Positions 26,092-35,427 are shown, counted from the first letter of the stretch. The stretch is DNA of 64,000 nucleotides from Kitasatospora setae KM-6054 (GCF_000269985.1 NC_016109.1:1798001-1862000), one strand, 5' to 3'. Translations and numbers: made by a program. The notes: a model not told the origin generated them from the letters alone.

Positions 26092-26802
26092 CTACTTGGC
26101 GTCGTGCTTCCACTGGGCGCGGGCCTCGGCCTCGCTGGTCTTCGGGACGCCGATCTGGATCTGGTCGGTGCCCTCGGCGGCGACCGGGCAGTAACGGCCG
26201 TCCTTGACCTGCATGTCCAGCGAGAGCACGTCGCCGTTGCGGACCAGTTGCAGCACGTCGCCGGTGGTGCAGGTGGCGTTGGCGGCGACCGGCGGCGACG
26301 CCAGCCAGCTGACGGCCTGGTAGACCGGGACGCCGTTGTGCAGGACGGTGCCGTGCGCCTTGTCGGTGGCGAAGCTGCCGCCGCCCAGGACGCCGCTCCT
26401 GAGCTTCGTGAACTCGGTGGGCACGTGGTTGGTGCGCAGGTCGGCGGGGCCGTAGACGACGCAGTCGTGGCCGCTGGTGTTGGTCAGCTTGATCACGCCG
26501 TTGATCCGCGGGTTGGCGCTCCTGTCGAGTGTCAGTTCGACCTTGACGTCGCTCTCCTTCTCGGAGTTGCCGCAGATCGGCAGGTCGGCGGACGCGGCCG
26601 GGCCGGTGCCGCTGCCGCCGGTGGAGGCGGTGGCCTGGGCGGGCGGGGCGGCGACCGGGGTGCCCGCCGCGCCGGACGCCGCGCCGGACGCGGTGGCGGA
26701 CGCGGCGCCGGAGGGGCCGGCCGGCTCCGGGTCGCAGGCGGTCAGGGCCAGCACGGCGCAGGCGGCGAGGGTGGCGAGGACGGCGGGCTTGCGGACGTTC
26801 AT
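26092..26802 (-). CDS. DUF4232 lipoprotein
   Basis: A 236-residue lipoprotein. The N-terminus MNVRKPAVLATLAACAVLALTAC ends in a lipobox (LTAC), so the Cys at residue 23 should be lipidated. A Ser/Ala/Gly/Pro-rich linker to about residue 75 precedes a DUF4232 domain (LTNTSGHDCVVYGPADL and the rest), which has a beta-sandwich look and paired cysteines. Many actinomycete lipoproteins of this type are of unknown function. The ATG at 26802 has CGGAG upstream; a longer in-frame start at 26865 would hide the signal peptide. Confidence 0.8.
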   Translation of the reverse strand: MNVRKPAVLATLAACAVLALTACDPEPAGPSGAASATASGAASGAAGTPVAAPPAQATASTGGSGTGPAASADLPICGNSEKESDVKVELTLDRSANPRINGVIKLTNTSGHDCVVYGPADLRTNHVPTEFTKLRSGVLGGGSFATDKAHGTVLHNGVPVYQAVSWLASPPVAANATCTTGDVLQLVRNGDVLSLDMQVKDGRYCPVAAEGTDQIQIGVPKTSEAEARAQWKHDAK

Positions 26803-27012
26803 CTGGTGCTCCGGGTGGGGTGATGCTGGTGCGGTGGGCCGCCGGTCGGCGGCATGCGTCATCACGGTGTCCGGCTGCCGGACGGTTGCGGCCCGGGGCG
26901 TCCGGTACAGCCCTGTGACGGACGCTGTGCCACGGGTCCGCCGGACGGAGCGTCAACGACCTTCCGTACAAGGCCGGTTCGTACACCTGAAGGTTTTCCG
27001 TCGTAACAGGAC

Positions 27013-28083
27013 CTACCGGGCGCGGGCGGTCTCGCGCAGCAGTTCCTGCCAGGCGGTGGCGACCGGGGCGAGGTCGAACCGGTCGAGGGCGTGCGCGCGG
27101 GCGGCGGCCGCGTAGCGGGCGCGGTCGGCGGCCAGCAGGGTGCGCAGGGCCGCGGCGAGGGCGGCGGGGTCGCCGGGCGGGACGAGCAGGCCGCTGACGC
27201 CGGGGCGGACCACGTCGGAGACCCAGCCGACGTCGGTGGCCACCGCCGGGACGCCCGCCAGCGCGGCCTCGATCAGCACGCCGGGGACGCCCTCGGAGTC
27301 GCTGGTGAGCAGCAGCAGGTCGGCGGCCCGGTAGAGCGCGGCCGGGTCGTCGAGCGGGCCGAGCAGGTGGGTGCGCGGGCCGGCGGCGAGGGTGGCGCGC
27401 AGCGGGCCCCCGCCGGCCAGCGCGAGGTGGACGTCGGCGGGGAGCAGGGCGTGCGCGGCGAGCGCGAGGTCGGGCCGCTTCTCGGGGCTGAGCGCGCCGA
27501 CCCAGGCGATCAGCGGGCCGTCGGCGGGCAGGCCGAGCCCGGCCCGGGCGGCCGCGCGGTCGGCGGGGGTGGCGGCGGGCGGGAAGCGGTCGGCGGGGCG
27601 GGCGTTCGGGATGGTCCGCAGTCGGCGGGCCGGGAGCCGGAAGCGGGTCCGCAGGACTTCGGCGGCCTGCGGGGAGATCGCGGCGACGGCGGCGGCCCGG
27701 TGCAGGAACGCGCCGACCCGCAGGCGGCGCAGCGGGTCGGCGGTCCAGTGCCGGGGGTCGCCGATGTTGACGTACACGAAGGGGGTGCGGGAGGCGAACA
27801 GGCCGAGGGCGCACGCCTGGAGGGTCGACGAGCCGTGCGCCACCACCACGTCCGCCCGGGCGGCGGCCCGGCGCAGTGCGCGCAGTGTCGCGGGGTGGTG
27901 CCGGGACGGGCCGAGCACGGGGGTGTCGGCGGCGTCGGGGCCGGCGTCGGGGTGCGGGTGCAGTGCGGCGAGGGCGGAGTGCTGGCCGCGCCGGGAGAGT
28001 TCCCGGTGCAGGTCGCGGGCGAGGCGCTGCGCGCCGCGGGCCCTGGGGTCGGTGATGACGTGGAGTACCCGCGGCTCGGCCAT
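27013..28083 (-). CDS. Glycosyltransferase family 4
   Basis: A 356-residue GT-B glycosyltransferase. RVLHVITDPRARGAQRLARD marks the acceptor domain, PLIAWVGALSPEKRPDLALA the donor domain, and SDSEGVPGVLIEAALAGVP the EX7E catalytic/nucleotide-sugar motif. It is divergent from another glycosyltransferase 159 bases away, and both probably build the same surface glycan. The ATG lies 7 bases after a TAGGGT box, suggesting a leaderless transcript. Confidence 0.85.
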   Translation of the reverse strand: MAEPRVLHVITDPRARGAQRLARDLHRELSRRGQHSALAALHPHPDAGPDAADTPVLGPSRHHPATLRALRRAAARADVVVAHGSSTLQACALGLFASRTPFVYVNIGDPRHWTADPLRRLRVGAFLHRAAAVAAISPQAAEVLRTRFRLPARRLRTIPNARPADRFPPAATPADRAAARAGLGLPADGPLIAWVGALSPEKRPDLALAAHALLPADVHLALAGGGPLRATLAAGPRTHLLGPLDDPAALYRAADLLLLTSDSEGVPGVLIEAALAGVPAVATDVGWVSDVVRPGVSGLLVPPGDPAALAAALRTLLAADRARYAAAARAHALDRFDLAPVATAWQELLRETARAR

Positions 28084-28090
28084 GGCGCCG

Positions 28091-28096
28091 ACCCTA
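28091..28096 (-). promoter_or_regulatory. TAGGGT -10 box, probably leaderless transcript
   Basis: Minus-strand TAGGGT-N7-ATG immediately precedes the GT4 gene ending at 27013. Confidence 0.45.
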
Positions 28097-28242
28097 TGCG
28101 AGCGGGCGGGGGCGGGGCGGGGGTTCGGCGCAGAACGGCGGCCCGGCGGGCGGGCAGTTCCGGGCTTCGGCGGACGCGGGGCGGGTCGGGCTGGGATGCT
28201 GAGCGGCGGTCAGGGGGTGGCCTGGGCGAGGGGGTTGGCACG

Positions 28243-29379
28243 GTGCGCGTGGTGTACGTCATCGACAGCGTGAGTCGGGTGGGCGGGGCGGAGCAGGGGC
28301 TGGTGGCGATGGCCCCGTTACTGGTGCGGGCCGGGGTGGAGTTGCACGTCGCGTTCCTGAAGGAGTCGCCGGGCGGGTTCCAGGAGGAGCTGCGGGCGGC
28401 GGGGGCCGGGGTGCTGCCGGTGCTGCGGGGTTCGCGGGGGGCGCGGGTGTCGGCGCTGCGGGGCGAGTTCGCCCGGCTGCGGCCGGACCTGGTGCACACG
28501 ACGCTGTACGAGTCGGACGTGCTGGGCCGGGCGGCGGCGTTCGCGGCCCGGGTGCCGGTGGTGTCGAGCCTGGTGAACTCGGCGTACGGGCCGGAGCACC
28601 TGCGCGCGCGGGGGCTGAGCCCGTGGAAGGTGCGGGCGGCTCAGGCGGTGGACGCGGCGACGGCGCAGGGGGTGCGGCGGTTCCACGCGCTGACGGAGCA
28701 CGTGGCGGACGTGATGGCGCGCCGGCTGCGGGTGTCGCGGCGGCGGATCGACGTGGTGCCGCGCGGCCGGGACCCGCTGCTGCTGGGGCGGGTGACGGCG
28801 GAGCGGCGGGCGGCGGTGCGGGCCGGGCTGGGGCTGGACGAGGGCGTGCCGGTGGTGCTGGCGGCGGCCCGGCAGCAGTACCAGAAGGGCCTGGACGTGC
28901 TGGTGTCGGCGTGGCCCCGGGTGCGGGAGGCGCGGCCGGACGCGGTGCTGCTGCTGGCGGGCAGCCGGGGGGCGGAGACGCCGCGGCTGGAGGAGCTGGC
29001 GGCCCGGACGGCGGGGGTGCGGTTCCTGGGGCCGCGGGACGACGTGTTCGACCTGATGGCGGCGGCGGAGGCGTTCGCGGTGCCGTCGCGCTGGGAGGGG
29101 CTGGGCAGCGCGGCGATGGAGGCGATGGGGGTGGGGGTGCCGCTGGTGTGCGCGGACGTGGCGGCGCTGCGGGAGACGGTGGGCGGTTCGGAGGAGTGCG
29201 CGCTGCTGGTGCCGCCGGAGCGGCCGGAGGAGCTGGCGGGGGCGCTGGCCCGGGTGCTGGCGGAGCGCGAGGAGGCGCTGGTGCGGGCGAAGGCGGCGCG
29301 GGCGCGCTTCCTGGCGGGGTACACGCTGGAGCGGGTGTCGGCGCGGATGGTGGAGTTCTACGGGCGCGCACTGGCCTGA
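28243..29379 (+). CDS. Glycosyltransferase family 4 with a TTA codon
   Basis: A 378-residue GT-B glycosyltransferase: VVYVIDSVSRVGGAEQGLV (Gly-rich acceptor loop), PVVLAAARQQYQKGLDVLV (donor domain) and SRWEGLGSAAMEAMGVGVPL (EX7E). Codon 26 (28318-28320) is TTA, the leucine codon read in streptomycetes only by the developmentally controlled bldA tRNA. I found no other in-frame TTA in the genes of this window. Production of this enzyme, and so of the glycan, may therefore depend on developmental stage. The GTG start at 28243 has GAGGGGG upstream. Confidence 0.85.
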   Translation: MRVVYVIDSVSRVGGAEQGLVAMAPLLVRAGVELHVAFLKESPGGFQEELRAAGAGVLPVLRGSRGARVSALRGEFARLRPDLVHTTLYESDVLGRAAAFAARVPVVSSLVNSAYGPEHLRARGLSPWKVRAAQAVDAATAQGVRRFHALTEHVADVMARRLRVSRRRIDVVPRGRDPLLLGRVTAERRAAVRAGLGLDEGVPVVLAAARQQYQKGLDVLVSAWPRVREARPDAVLLLAGSRGAETPRLEELAARTAGVRFLGPRDDVFDLMAAAEAFAVPSRWEGLGSAAMEAMGVGVPLVCADVAALRETVGGSEECALLVPPERPEELAGALARVLAEREEALVRAKAARARFLAGYTLERVSARMVEFYGRALA

Positions 29380-29786
29380 CGGCGGCGGGGCGGTTCGGCC
29401 ACGGACCGGACCGCCCGGCCGGACACCCGCCGCGCCGCTCGTCCGATCGGCCCTCGGACGCGGATTTGATGACGTCACGTCAGTTCGTCTGCGGGCGTCC
29501 GGATTCCGACCAAACCCAGGTGTCAGTATGGCCAAAGTGCTTGCGCCGCAGGTCCGGGGCGGGAAGCATCGGGCGCAGGGGAGGGCCGTTGGGGGGCGGC
29601 CTCTGGCGTCTCATTTTTCTTCTCTGGCCGCAGCCGGGGCGCGCGGGGCCCGGGCCCGGTGCCGCTCCCGAGGGGGATTCCGTGGTCCGGCGTGTCCGGG
29701 CCGGCCGTACCGATGCGCGTCGCCCTGGTGGGCGGGGGGCGGCCGTGGGCGCGTGTGCACCGTGACGAGGCGAGGGGAACCAACCG
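29380..29786. other. Intergenic region upstream of the Wzz-like operon
   Basis: This 407-base stretch lacks a convincing gene. It has a comparatively AT-richer core with a perfect palindrome TGACGTCA at 29470-29477, directly followed by a second CGTCA, then a pyrimidine run (CATTTTTCTTCTC) near 29612. GAGGGGA near the end is the ribosome-binding site for the GTG at 29787. It is the likely promoter and control region for the five-gene operon downstream. Confidence 0.4.
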
Positions 29787-31721
29787 GTGGAACCGGCAAA
29801 TCTGTTCACCGTTCTGCGGCGGTACTGGCGGCTGTTGGCGGCCTGTACGGCCGCCGCGCTGGTCGTGGGCTTCCTGCTGACGCCGGCCGGTGACACCGTC
29901 GACAACGGCAAGTGGCAGTGCAAGGTGGCGATAACGCCGGTGGCGGGTGCGGCGGACACGGTGCGCGCGGACCAGGTGCTGTCGTACGCGCAGGGTTCGG
30001 CGGTGACCACGGCGGCGGCGCAGAAGCTGCACCTGACGGACGTCGCGGGGCTGACCGCGCGCCGGACGGTGGTGGCGGAGTCGCCGCAGATGCTGCTGTT
30101 CACCACGACGGGTCCGACCCAGCCGTCCTGCCTGGAGCTGGCGGCGGCGCTGTCGGAGGCGACGATCATCGGCTACGCGCAGGAGTCGAAGAAGAGCGCG
30201 GACGAGTCGATCAAACGCCTGCAGAACCAGGCGGACGCCCAGCAGAAGCAGTTGGACGACCTGCAGAAGTCGTTCAGCAAGGCGAACGCGTCCGATCAGG
30301 CCAAGCTGCAGCCGCAGCTGTCGACCGCGACGGCGGCGCTGACCAAGACCCTCGGGGCCATCGCCGACCTGCAGAACTACAGCCAGACGGACGCGATCCA
30401 GCAGTGGGGCTCGATCGACGCGAAGGAGCTGGGCGGCAGCCTGCTGTCCTCGCCCTCGCGCGGGGTGCGGCTGACCCTGGCGGTGGTGCTGGGCCTGGCG
30501 CTGGGCGTGGTGGCGGCGCTGATGCTGTCCCGGATGGACACCCGGCTGCGGACCAGGGACGGCACCGAGGAGGCGTTCAACCTGCCGGTGATCGGCGAGA
30601 TCCCGAGCCTGTCGCGCCGGCTGCGGCGGCTGCGCGAGCCGCTGGTGACGGCCCGTCCGGCGGATCCGGCCACCGAGGCGTACCGCTCGCTGCGCTCGAC
30701 GCTGCTGCTGACCGGCCCGGAGGCGCTGTCGGGGCAGCTCGGCCAGGGCGGCCTGGACCCGGACGACCGGCGGGTGCGGCGGGCGGTGGAGCCGGCGCCG
30801 GTGGTGCTGGTGATGTCCGGCCGCTCGGGCGACGGGCGGACCAGCACGGTGGCGAACCTGGCGGCGGCGCTCGGCGAGACCGGCCGCCAGGTGCTGGTGC
30901 TGGACTGCGACTTCCGGCAGCCGGAGCTGAACGAGCAGTTCGGGATGGACGAGGGCCCGGGCATGGCGGAGCTGCTCTCCGGCGAGCAGCGGACCGACCT
31001 GGTGGAGCTGATCCGGCCGACCCGGGTGCCGAACGTGGCGATGATCTCGGGCGGCCACGCGACGGCGTACCCGGCGGCGCTGGTGCTGCGCGCCGGGGAG
31101 GTGCTGGCGCTGGCCCGGCGGCACGCGGACGTGGTGCTGATCGACTCCTCGCCGCTGCTGAACGCGAACGACGCGTACGACCTGGTGCAGCACGCGGACA
31201 CCGTGCTGGTGACGCTGATGGCGGGCAACGTCCGCCCGGAGGAGGCCGACCGGGTCTCCGAGCTGCTGGCCCGCACCGGGGTGCCGGTGGCGGGCGTGGC
31301 GCTGCTCGGGGCGGAGGTCGCCACCGGGCGGCGCCACCGGGGGCTGCGACTGCCGGGCCGCCTCGGCGGCGGCCGCGGCGAGCCGGGCGCGGAGCCGGGC
31401 CGGCCGGCCCTGCCGGGCGGTCCGGCGGCGGCGGAGCGGGTGGTGGAGCAGCACCGCCCGGAGCCGCACCGCGCGGAGCCGCACCGGCCCGAGTCGGCCC
31501 GGCCGGAGCAGCGGCGGCCGGAGCCGCGGCGGCCCGAGCCGCGCCGCGCGGAGCACCAGCGGGCGGCGGACGGCCGCCGGGGCGAGCCGGTGTACGGCGC
31601 GGCGGGCGAGGGCGCGGCGCGGCGGGACGGCACGACGAGTTGGGGCCGCCGCCCGGCGGAGCTGCCGCCGGAGGAGCCGGTGGAGACCACCCTGCAGCTG
31701 CGGCTGGGCGAGGAGCGGTGA
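29787..31721 (+). CDS. Wzz/BY-kinase-like polysaccharide co-polymerase with altered Walker A
   Basis: A 644-residue membrane protein. Membrane helices lie at about 16-32 and 228-247, bracketing an extracytoplasmic region with coiled coil (about 133-165), the Wzz layout. The cytosolic half resembles a bacterial tyrosine kinase ATPase: Walker A position SGRSGDGRTST with Arg351 where the catalytic Lys is expected, Walker A' VLVLDCDFRQPEL (Asp373) and Walker B VVLIDSSPLL (Asp453). The tail from about 520 is a disordered Glu/Pro/Arg repeat region with no tyrosine cluster. It probably controls chain length and export; kinase activity is doubtful. It is the first of five coupled genes. Confidence 0.82.
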   Translation: MEPANLFTVLRRYWRLLAACTAAALVVGFLLTPAGDTVDNGKWQCKVAITPVAGAADTVRADQVLSYAQGSAVTTAAAQKLHLTDVAGLTARRTVVAESPQMLLFTTTGPTQPSCLELAAALSEATIIGYAQESKKSADESIKRLQNQADAQQKQLDDLQKSFSKANASDQAKLQPQLSTATAALTKTLGAIADLQNYSQTDAIQQWGSIDAKELGGSLLSSPSRGVRLTLAVVLGLALGVVAALMLSRMDTRLRTRDGTEEAFNLPVIGEIPSLSRRLRRLREPLVTARPADPATEAYRSLRSTLLLTGPEALSGQLGQGGLDPDDRRVRRAVEPAPVVLVMSGRSGDGRTSTVANLAAALGETGRQVLVLDCDFRQPELNEQFGMDEGPGMAELLSGEQRTDLVELIRPTRVPNVAMISGGHATAYPAALVLRAGEVLALARRHADVVLIDSSPLLNANDAYDLVQHADTVLVTLMAGNVRPEEADRVSELLARTGVPVAGVALLGAEVATGRRHRGLRLPGRLGGGRGEPGAEPGRPALPGGPAAAERVVEQHRPEPHRAEPHRPESARPEQRRPEPRRPEPRRAEHQRAADGRRGEPVYGAAGEGAARRDGTTSWGRRPAELPPEEPVETTLQLRLGEER

Positions 31722-32827
31722 GCGGCGGCCGGGTGAAGGTGCTCTGGCTGGCGAAGGGCCTGGGCCGGGGCGGGGCGGAGCAGTTGCTGCTGAACTGCGT
31801 GCGGCACGCGGACCGTTCGCGCTACGACATCGAGGTGGCGTACGTGCTGCCGCACAAGGACGCGCTGGTGCCGGCGCTGGCGGCGGCGGGCGTCGAGGCG
31901 CACTGCCTGGGCGGGGCGCCGGGGTGGCGCTGGCCGCTGCGGCTGCGGGCGCTGCTGGCGGAGCGCCGCTACGACCTGGTGCACACGCACATGCCGGTGC
32001 CGGCGGTCGCGGCCCGGCTGCTGACGGCGGGCCGGGGCGGGGCACGGCTGGTGCACACCGAGCACAACCTGTGGGAGCGCTACCGGCGGCCGACCCGGTG
32101 GGCGAACGCGCTGACGTACCGGCGCAACGACGCGGTGATCGCGGTGTCGCACGCGGTGGCGGCGGGGGTGTCCCGGCGGCGGGCGGGCGAGTGGCTGAGC
32201 GTGGTGCACCACGGCCCGGACCTGGACGGCGCGCCGTCGGGGCCGGCGGCGCGCCGGGCGGCCCGGGCCGAGCTGGGGCTGCCGCCGGACGCGCTGGTGG
32301 TCGGCTCGGTCGGCAACCTGACGGCGAAGAAGGACCAGGCGACGATGCTGGCGGCGTTCGCCCGGCTGCGCGAGCGGGAGCCGGACGCCCGGCTGGTGCT
32401 GGTCGGTTCGGGGCCGCTGGAGGCCGAGTTGCGGGCCCGGGCGGGCGAGGGGGTGCTGTTCGCGGGCACGCGGGCGGACGTCCCGGCGCTGCTGCCCGGC
32501 TGGGACGTGTTCTGCCTGAGCTCGCGGCAGGAGGGCCTGCCGGTGGCGCTGATGGAGGCGATGACCTCGGGCCTGCCGTCGGTGGTGACCCGGGTCGGCG
32601 GCATGCCGGAGGTGCTGGACGACGGCGTGCAGGGCCGGCTGGTGCCGCCGGGCGATCCGGCGGCGCTGGCGGCGGCGCTGGGCGAGCTGGCCGATCCGGG
32701 CCTGCGGGAGCGGATGGGCGCGGCGGCCCGGGAGCGGTCGAGGTCCTTCGACGTGGCGGGCGCGCAGCGGGCGATCGAGCGGGTGTACGCCCGGGTCCTG
32801 GCGGACGCGAACCGACCGGCGAACTGA
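31718..32827 (+). CDS. Glycosyltransferase family 4
   Basis: A 369-residue GT-B glycosyltransferase. VLWLAKGLGRGGAEQLLLN is the acceptor loop, VVGSVGNLTAKKDQATMLAA begins the donor domain, and SSRQEGLPVALMEAMTSGLP is the EX7E motif. GTG 31718 overlaps the stop of the Wzz-like gene (GTGA), and GAGGAG precedes it, so translation is coupled. It belongs to the same operon as the Wzz-like, GNAT, Wzy-like and DegT genes. Confidence 0.87.
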   Translation: MSGGRVKVLWLAKGLGRGGAEQLLLNCVRHADRSRYDIEVAYVLPHKDALVPALAAAGVEAHCLGGAPGWRWPLRLRALLAERRYDLVHTHMPVPAVAARLLTAGRGGARLVHTEHNLWERYRRPTRWANALTYRRNDAVIAVSHAVAAGVSRRRAGEWLSVVHHGPDLDGAPSGPAARRAARAELGLPPDALVVGSVGNLTAKKDQATMLAAFARLREREPDARLVLVGSGPLEAELRARAGEGVLFAGTRADVPALLPGWDVFCLSSRQEGLPVALMEAMTSGLPSVVTRVGGMPEVLDDGVQGRLVPPGDPAALAAALGELADPGLRERMGAAARERSRSFDVAGAQRAIERVYARVLADANRPAN

Positions 32828-32872
32828 CCGGCGGACTGGACGGCGAACCGAACGGGTGGGGCGGAGCACGAC

Positions 32873-33907
32873 GTGGGTGACGGACTGACGTACCGCGGGC
32901 TGGAGCCGGCGGACGTGCCGGCGGTGCTGGAGCTGTTGACGGCCTCGCTGGCGGGCGGCCCGACCGGGCGGCGCAGCGCGGAGTTCTTCGACTGGAAGCA
33001 CCGGGCGAACCCGTTCGGGTCGAGCCCGGGCCTGGTCGCGGTGGCGGACGGCGGCCGGGTGGTGGGGGTGCGGCTGTTCCTGCGCTGGGAGTGGCGGGAC
33101 GGCGCGGGGCGGACGGTGCGGGCGGTCCGCCCGGTGGACACCGCGACGCACCCGGACTTCCGGGGCCGGGGGATCTTCCGCCGGCTGACCACCGAGCTGC
33201 TCGAACAGGTCTCCGGTGACACCGAGCTGGTGTTCAACACGCCGAACGGGAACAGCCTGCCGGGCTACCTGAAGATGGGCTGGCGGGAGCTGGGCCGGGT
33301 GCCGGTGGCGCTGCGGGTGGCCCGGCCGGTGTCGTTCGCCCGGGGGGCCCGGGCGGCGCTGACCCGGCGGCCGGGCCCGTCCGGGCCGCCGCGCTGCGAA
33401 CTGCCGTCCGCCGCCGACTGGCTGGCCGGCCCGGACCCGCGGCTGGCCGGGCTGCTGGCGGAGCGCGCGCGGGCGGACGCGGCCGATCCGCGGCTGCACA
33501 CCGTCCGCACCGCCGGGTACCTGGCCTGGCGGTACGGGGCGGCGCCGGGCCTGGACTACCGGGTGGCGACGGTCGAGCGGGGCGGCGAGCTGGTCGGGGT
33601 GGCGTTCGGGCGGCCGCGCCGGCGCGGCCCGCTGGCCGAGTTCACGCTGGCCGAGCTGATCGTCCGCCCGGGCGACCGGGAGACGGCGGGCCGGCTGCTG
33701 CGGGCGGCGGCGGCCTCCGGCTGCGACCACGCGGCGACCCACCTGGCGCCGGGCACCGAGGCGGCCGCGGCGGGCCTGCGGGCGGGCTGCCTGCGGGCGC
33801 CGCGCACCGGCATGGTGCTGGCGGCCCGCACCCCGGCCGGCCCGCTGCCCGCCGGACGGGCGCTGGCCGACTGGCGGTTCAGCCTCGGCGACCTGGAGGT
33901 CTTCTGA
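32873..33907 (+). CDS. GNAT family N-acetyltransferase
   Basis: A 344-residue protein whose first half is a GNAT domain: LTYRGLEPADVPAVLEL, then VDTATHPDFRGRGIFRRLT, which carries the acetyl-CoA-binding R-G-R-G-I/F motif. The second half repeats GNAT-like strands with weaker motifs, so it may be a tandem GNAT or a FemAB-like architecture. It probably acetylates an aminosugar or amino group on the repeat unit, fitting the DegT aminotransferase two genes down. Its stop TGA shares one base with the next ATG. Confidence 0.75.
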   Translation: MGDGLTYRGLEPADVPAVLELLTASLAGGPTGRRSAEFFDWKHRANPFGSSPGLVAVADGGRVVGVRLFLRWEWRDGAGRTVRAVRPVDTATHPDFRGRGIFRRLTTELLEQVSGDTELVFNTPNGNSLPGYLKMGWRELGRVPVALRVARPVSFARGARAALTRRPGPSGPPRCELPSAADWLAGPDPRLAGLLAERARADAADPRLHTVRTAGYLAWRYGAAPGLDYRVATVERGGELVGVAFGRPRRRGPLAEFTLAELIVRPGDRETAGRLLRAAAASGCDHAATHLAPGTEAAAAGLRAGCLRAPRTGMVLAARTPAGPLPAGRALADWRFSLGDLEVF

Positions 33908-35427
33908 TGGCGGTGCTGGTCGCGGCCCGCTCCGCCACGTCCGGGCTGCGCGGCGTGCTGCGCCGGGGCCGGCTGACGCTGCTGGCCTGGGCGGTGGTGC
34001 TGGCCTACGTGACGGTGTTCGTGCTGGCGATGGTGCACACCACGTACGACACCTGGGGGGCGCTGCTGGTGGCGCCCGCGCTGATGGCGATCGGCACGCC
34101 GATCCTGGCGCGGGTGGCGGGGGCGAACCCGGAGCGCGGGGTGTTCAAGCTGCTGATGGTGGCGATGGCGGCGAAGCTGGCCTGCGCGTTCCCCCGCTAC
34201 CTGATGGCGTTCGTGCTGTACGGCGGCGCGGCGGACGCCAAGATGTACCACCAGAAGGGCTCCGAGCTGGCCCGCTACCTGACCACGGCGGACTTCTCGG
34301 CGGGCCTGCACTACGACCTGGGGATGAAGGTCGCGGGCACCGGTTTCGTCATCATCGTGACCGGCGTGGTGTACGCGGTGACCGGGCCGACCCTGGTCGG
34401 CGGGTTCCTGGTGTTCTCCTGGATGGGCTTCTGGGGGCTGCTGTTCTTCTGGCGGGCGCTCCAGATCGCCTTCCCGGAGGCGGACTCGCGGCGCTACGCG
34501 AAGCTGGTGTTCTTCCTGCCGTCGCTGCTGTTCTGGCCGTCCAGCATCGGCAAGGACGCCTGGATGATGTTCTGCCTGGGCCTGACCACGTACGGGGTGG
34601 CCCGGCTGCTGGACCGGCGGTTCGGCGCGTTCGCGTGCATCGCGCTGGGCTCGCTGGGCACCGCGATGGTGCGGCCGCACGTGACGGTGCTGGCGGGCGC
34701 GGGCCTGAGCGTGGCGTACCTGCTGCGCAAGCGGCCGCAGCAGGTGTCGGCGCTGGGGCCGCTGCGGACGGTGCTGACGGCGGCGGTGCTGGGCGTGGGC
34801 GTGATGCTGATGCTCCAGCAGGTGTCGACGTTCTTCGGCACCGCGGGCACCGGCGGGGACGCGGTCAACCAGGTGCTGTCGGAGACCTCGCGGCGCACCT
34901 CGCAGGGCGACTCGGTGATCAACGCGGCGACCGCGGACGAGCCGGCGCCCGCGTTCAGCCTGAACCCGGTGAAACTGCCGATGTCGGTGGTGAGCGTGCT
35001 GTTCCGGCCGTTCCCGTTCGAGGCGTCGAACATCCAGAACCTGATCCAGTCGGTGGAGTGCTTCGCGCTGCTGGTGATGTTCGTCCGGGCCTGGCCGCAG
35101 CTGGCGCGGATCCCGAAGCTGTTCGTCCAGCGCTCGTACGTGGCCTTCACCGTGGTGTACACGCTGCTGTTCTGCTGGGCGTTCTCGACCATCAACAACA
35201 TGGGCATCCTGTCCCGCGAGCGGGTGCAGGTGCTGCCGCTGGTGCTGGTGCTGCTGGCGATCCCGAAGCCGGCCGCGGACCGGCCGGCCCGCCGGGGCCG
35301 GCGGCGGCCGCCGCGCTGGCGCGCGCAGCCCGGCCAGTGGGGCGCCGCCCGGCCGCCAGGCCCCGAACTCCCGGCCGCCGTCGGCGCGCCGGGTCCGTCT
35401 CGAACCCAGGGGGGCTCGACCTCATGA
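33907..35427 (+). CDS. Polytopic membrane protein, Wzy-like polymerase candidate
   Basis: A 506-residue protein with about 11 predicted membrane helices, a long loop near residues 310-365, and a basic Pro-rich cytosolic tail of about 50 residues. The segment FFLPSLLFWPSSIGKDAW is characteristic of a family of actinomycete surface-polysaccharide membrane proteins whose biochemistry I cannot name. Position between a co-polymerase, a glycosyltransferase and an aminotransferase suggests a Wzy-type repeat-unit polymerase. A flippase is possible but the large loop favours a polymerase. It overlaps both neighbours (TGATG before, ATGA after). Confidence 0.65.
   Translation: MAVLVAARSATSGLRGVLRRGRLTLLAWAVVLAYVTVFVLAMVHTTYDTWGALLVAPALMAIGTPILARVAGANPERGVFKLLMVAMAAKLACAFPRYLMAFVLYGGAADAKMYHQKGSELARYLTTADFSAGLHYDLGMKVAGTGFVIIVTGVVYAVTGPTLVGGFLVFSWMGFWGLLFFWRALQIAFPEADSRRYAKLVFFLPSLLFWPSSIGKDAWMMFCLGLTTYGVARLLDRRFGAFACIALGSLGTAMVRPHVTVLAGAGLSVAYLLRKRPQQVSALGPLRTVLTAAVLGVGVMLMLQQVSTFFGTAGTGGDAVNQVLSETSRRTSQGDSVINAATADEPAPAFSLNPVKLPMSVVSVLFRPFPFEASNIQNLIQSVECFALLVMFVRAWPQLARIPKLFVQRSYVAFTVVYTLLFCWAFSTINNMGILSRERVQVLPLVLVLLAIPKPAADRPARRGRRRPPRWRAQPGQWGAARPPGPELPAAVGAPGPSRTQGGSTS

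Noticed and set aside
25823-27814. A 663-codon minus-strand frame overlapping the lipoprotein and glycosyltransferase genes
   Set aside because: It crosses two well-supported genes in another frame and is Arg/Pro repeat-like.
30377-33742. An antisense open frame of more than 1,100 codons opposite the Wzz/GT/GNAT genes
   Set aside because: It is Arg/Pro/His/Gln-rich with no domain, and the opposite strand has three clear protein families with proper starts and overlaps. Long antisense frames are a by-product of extreme GC at third positions.
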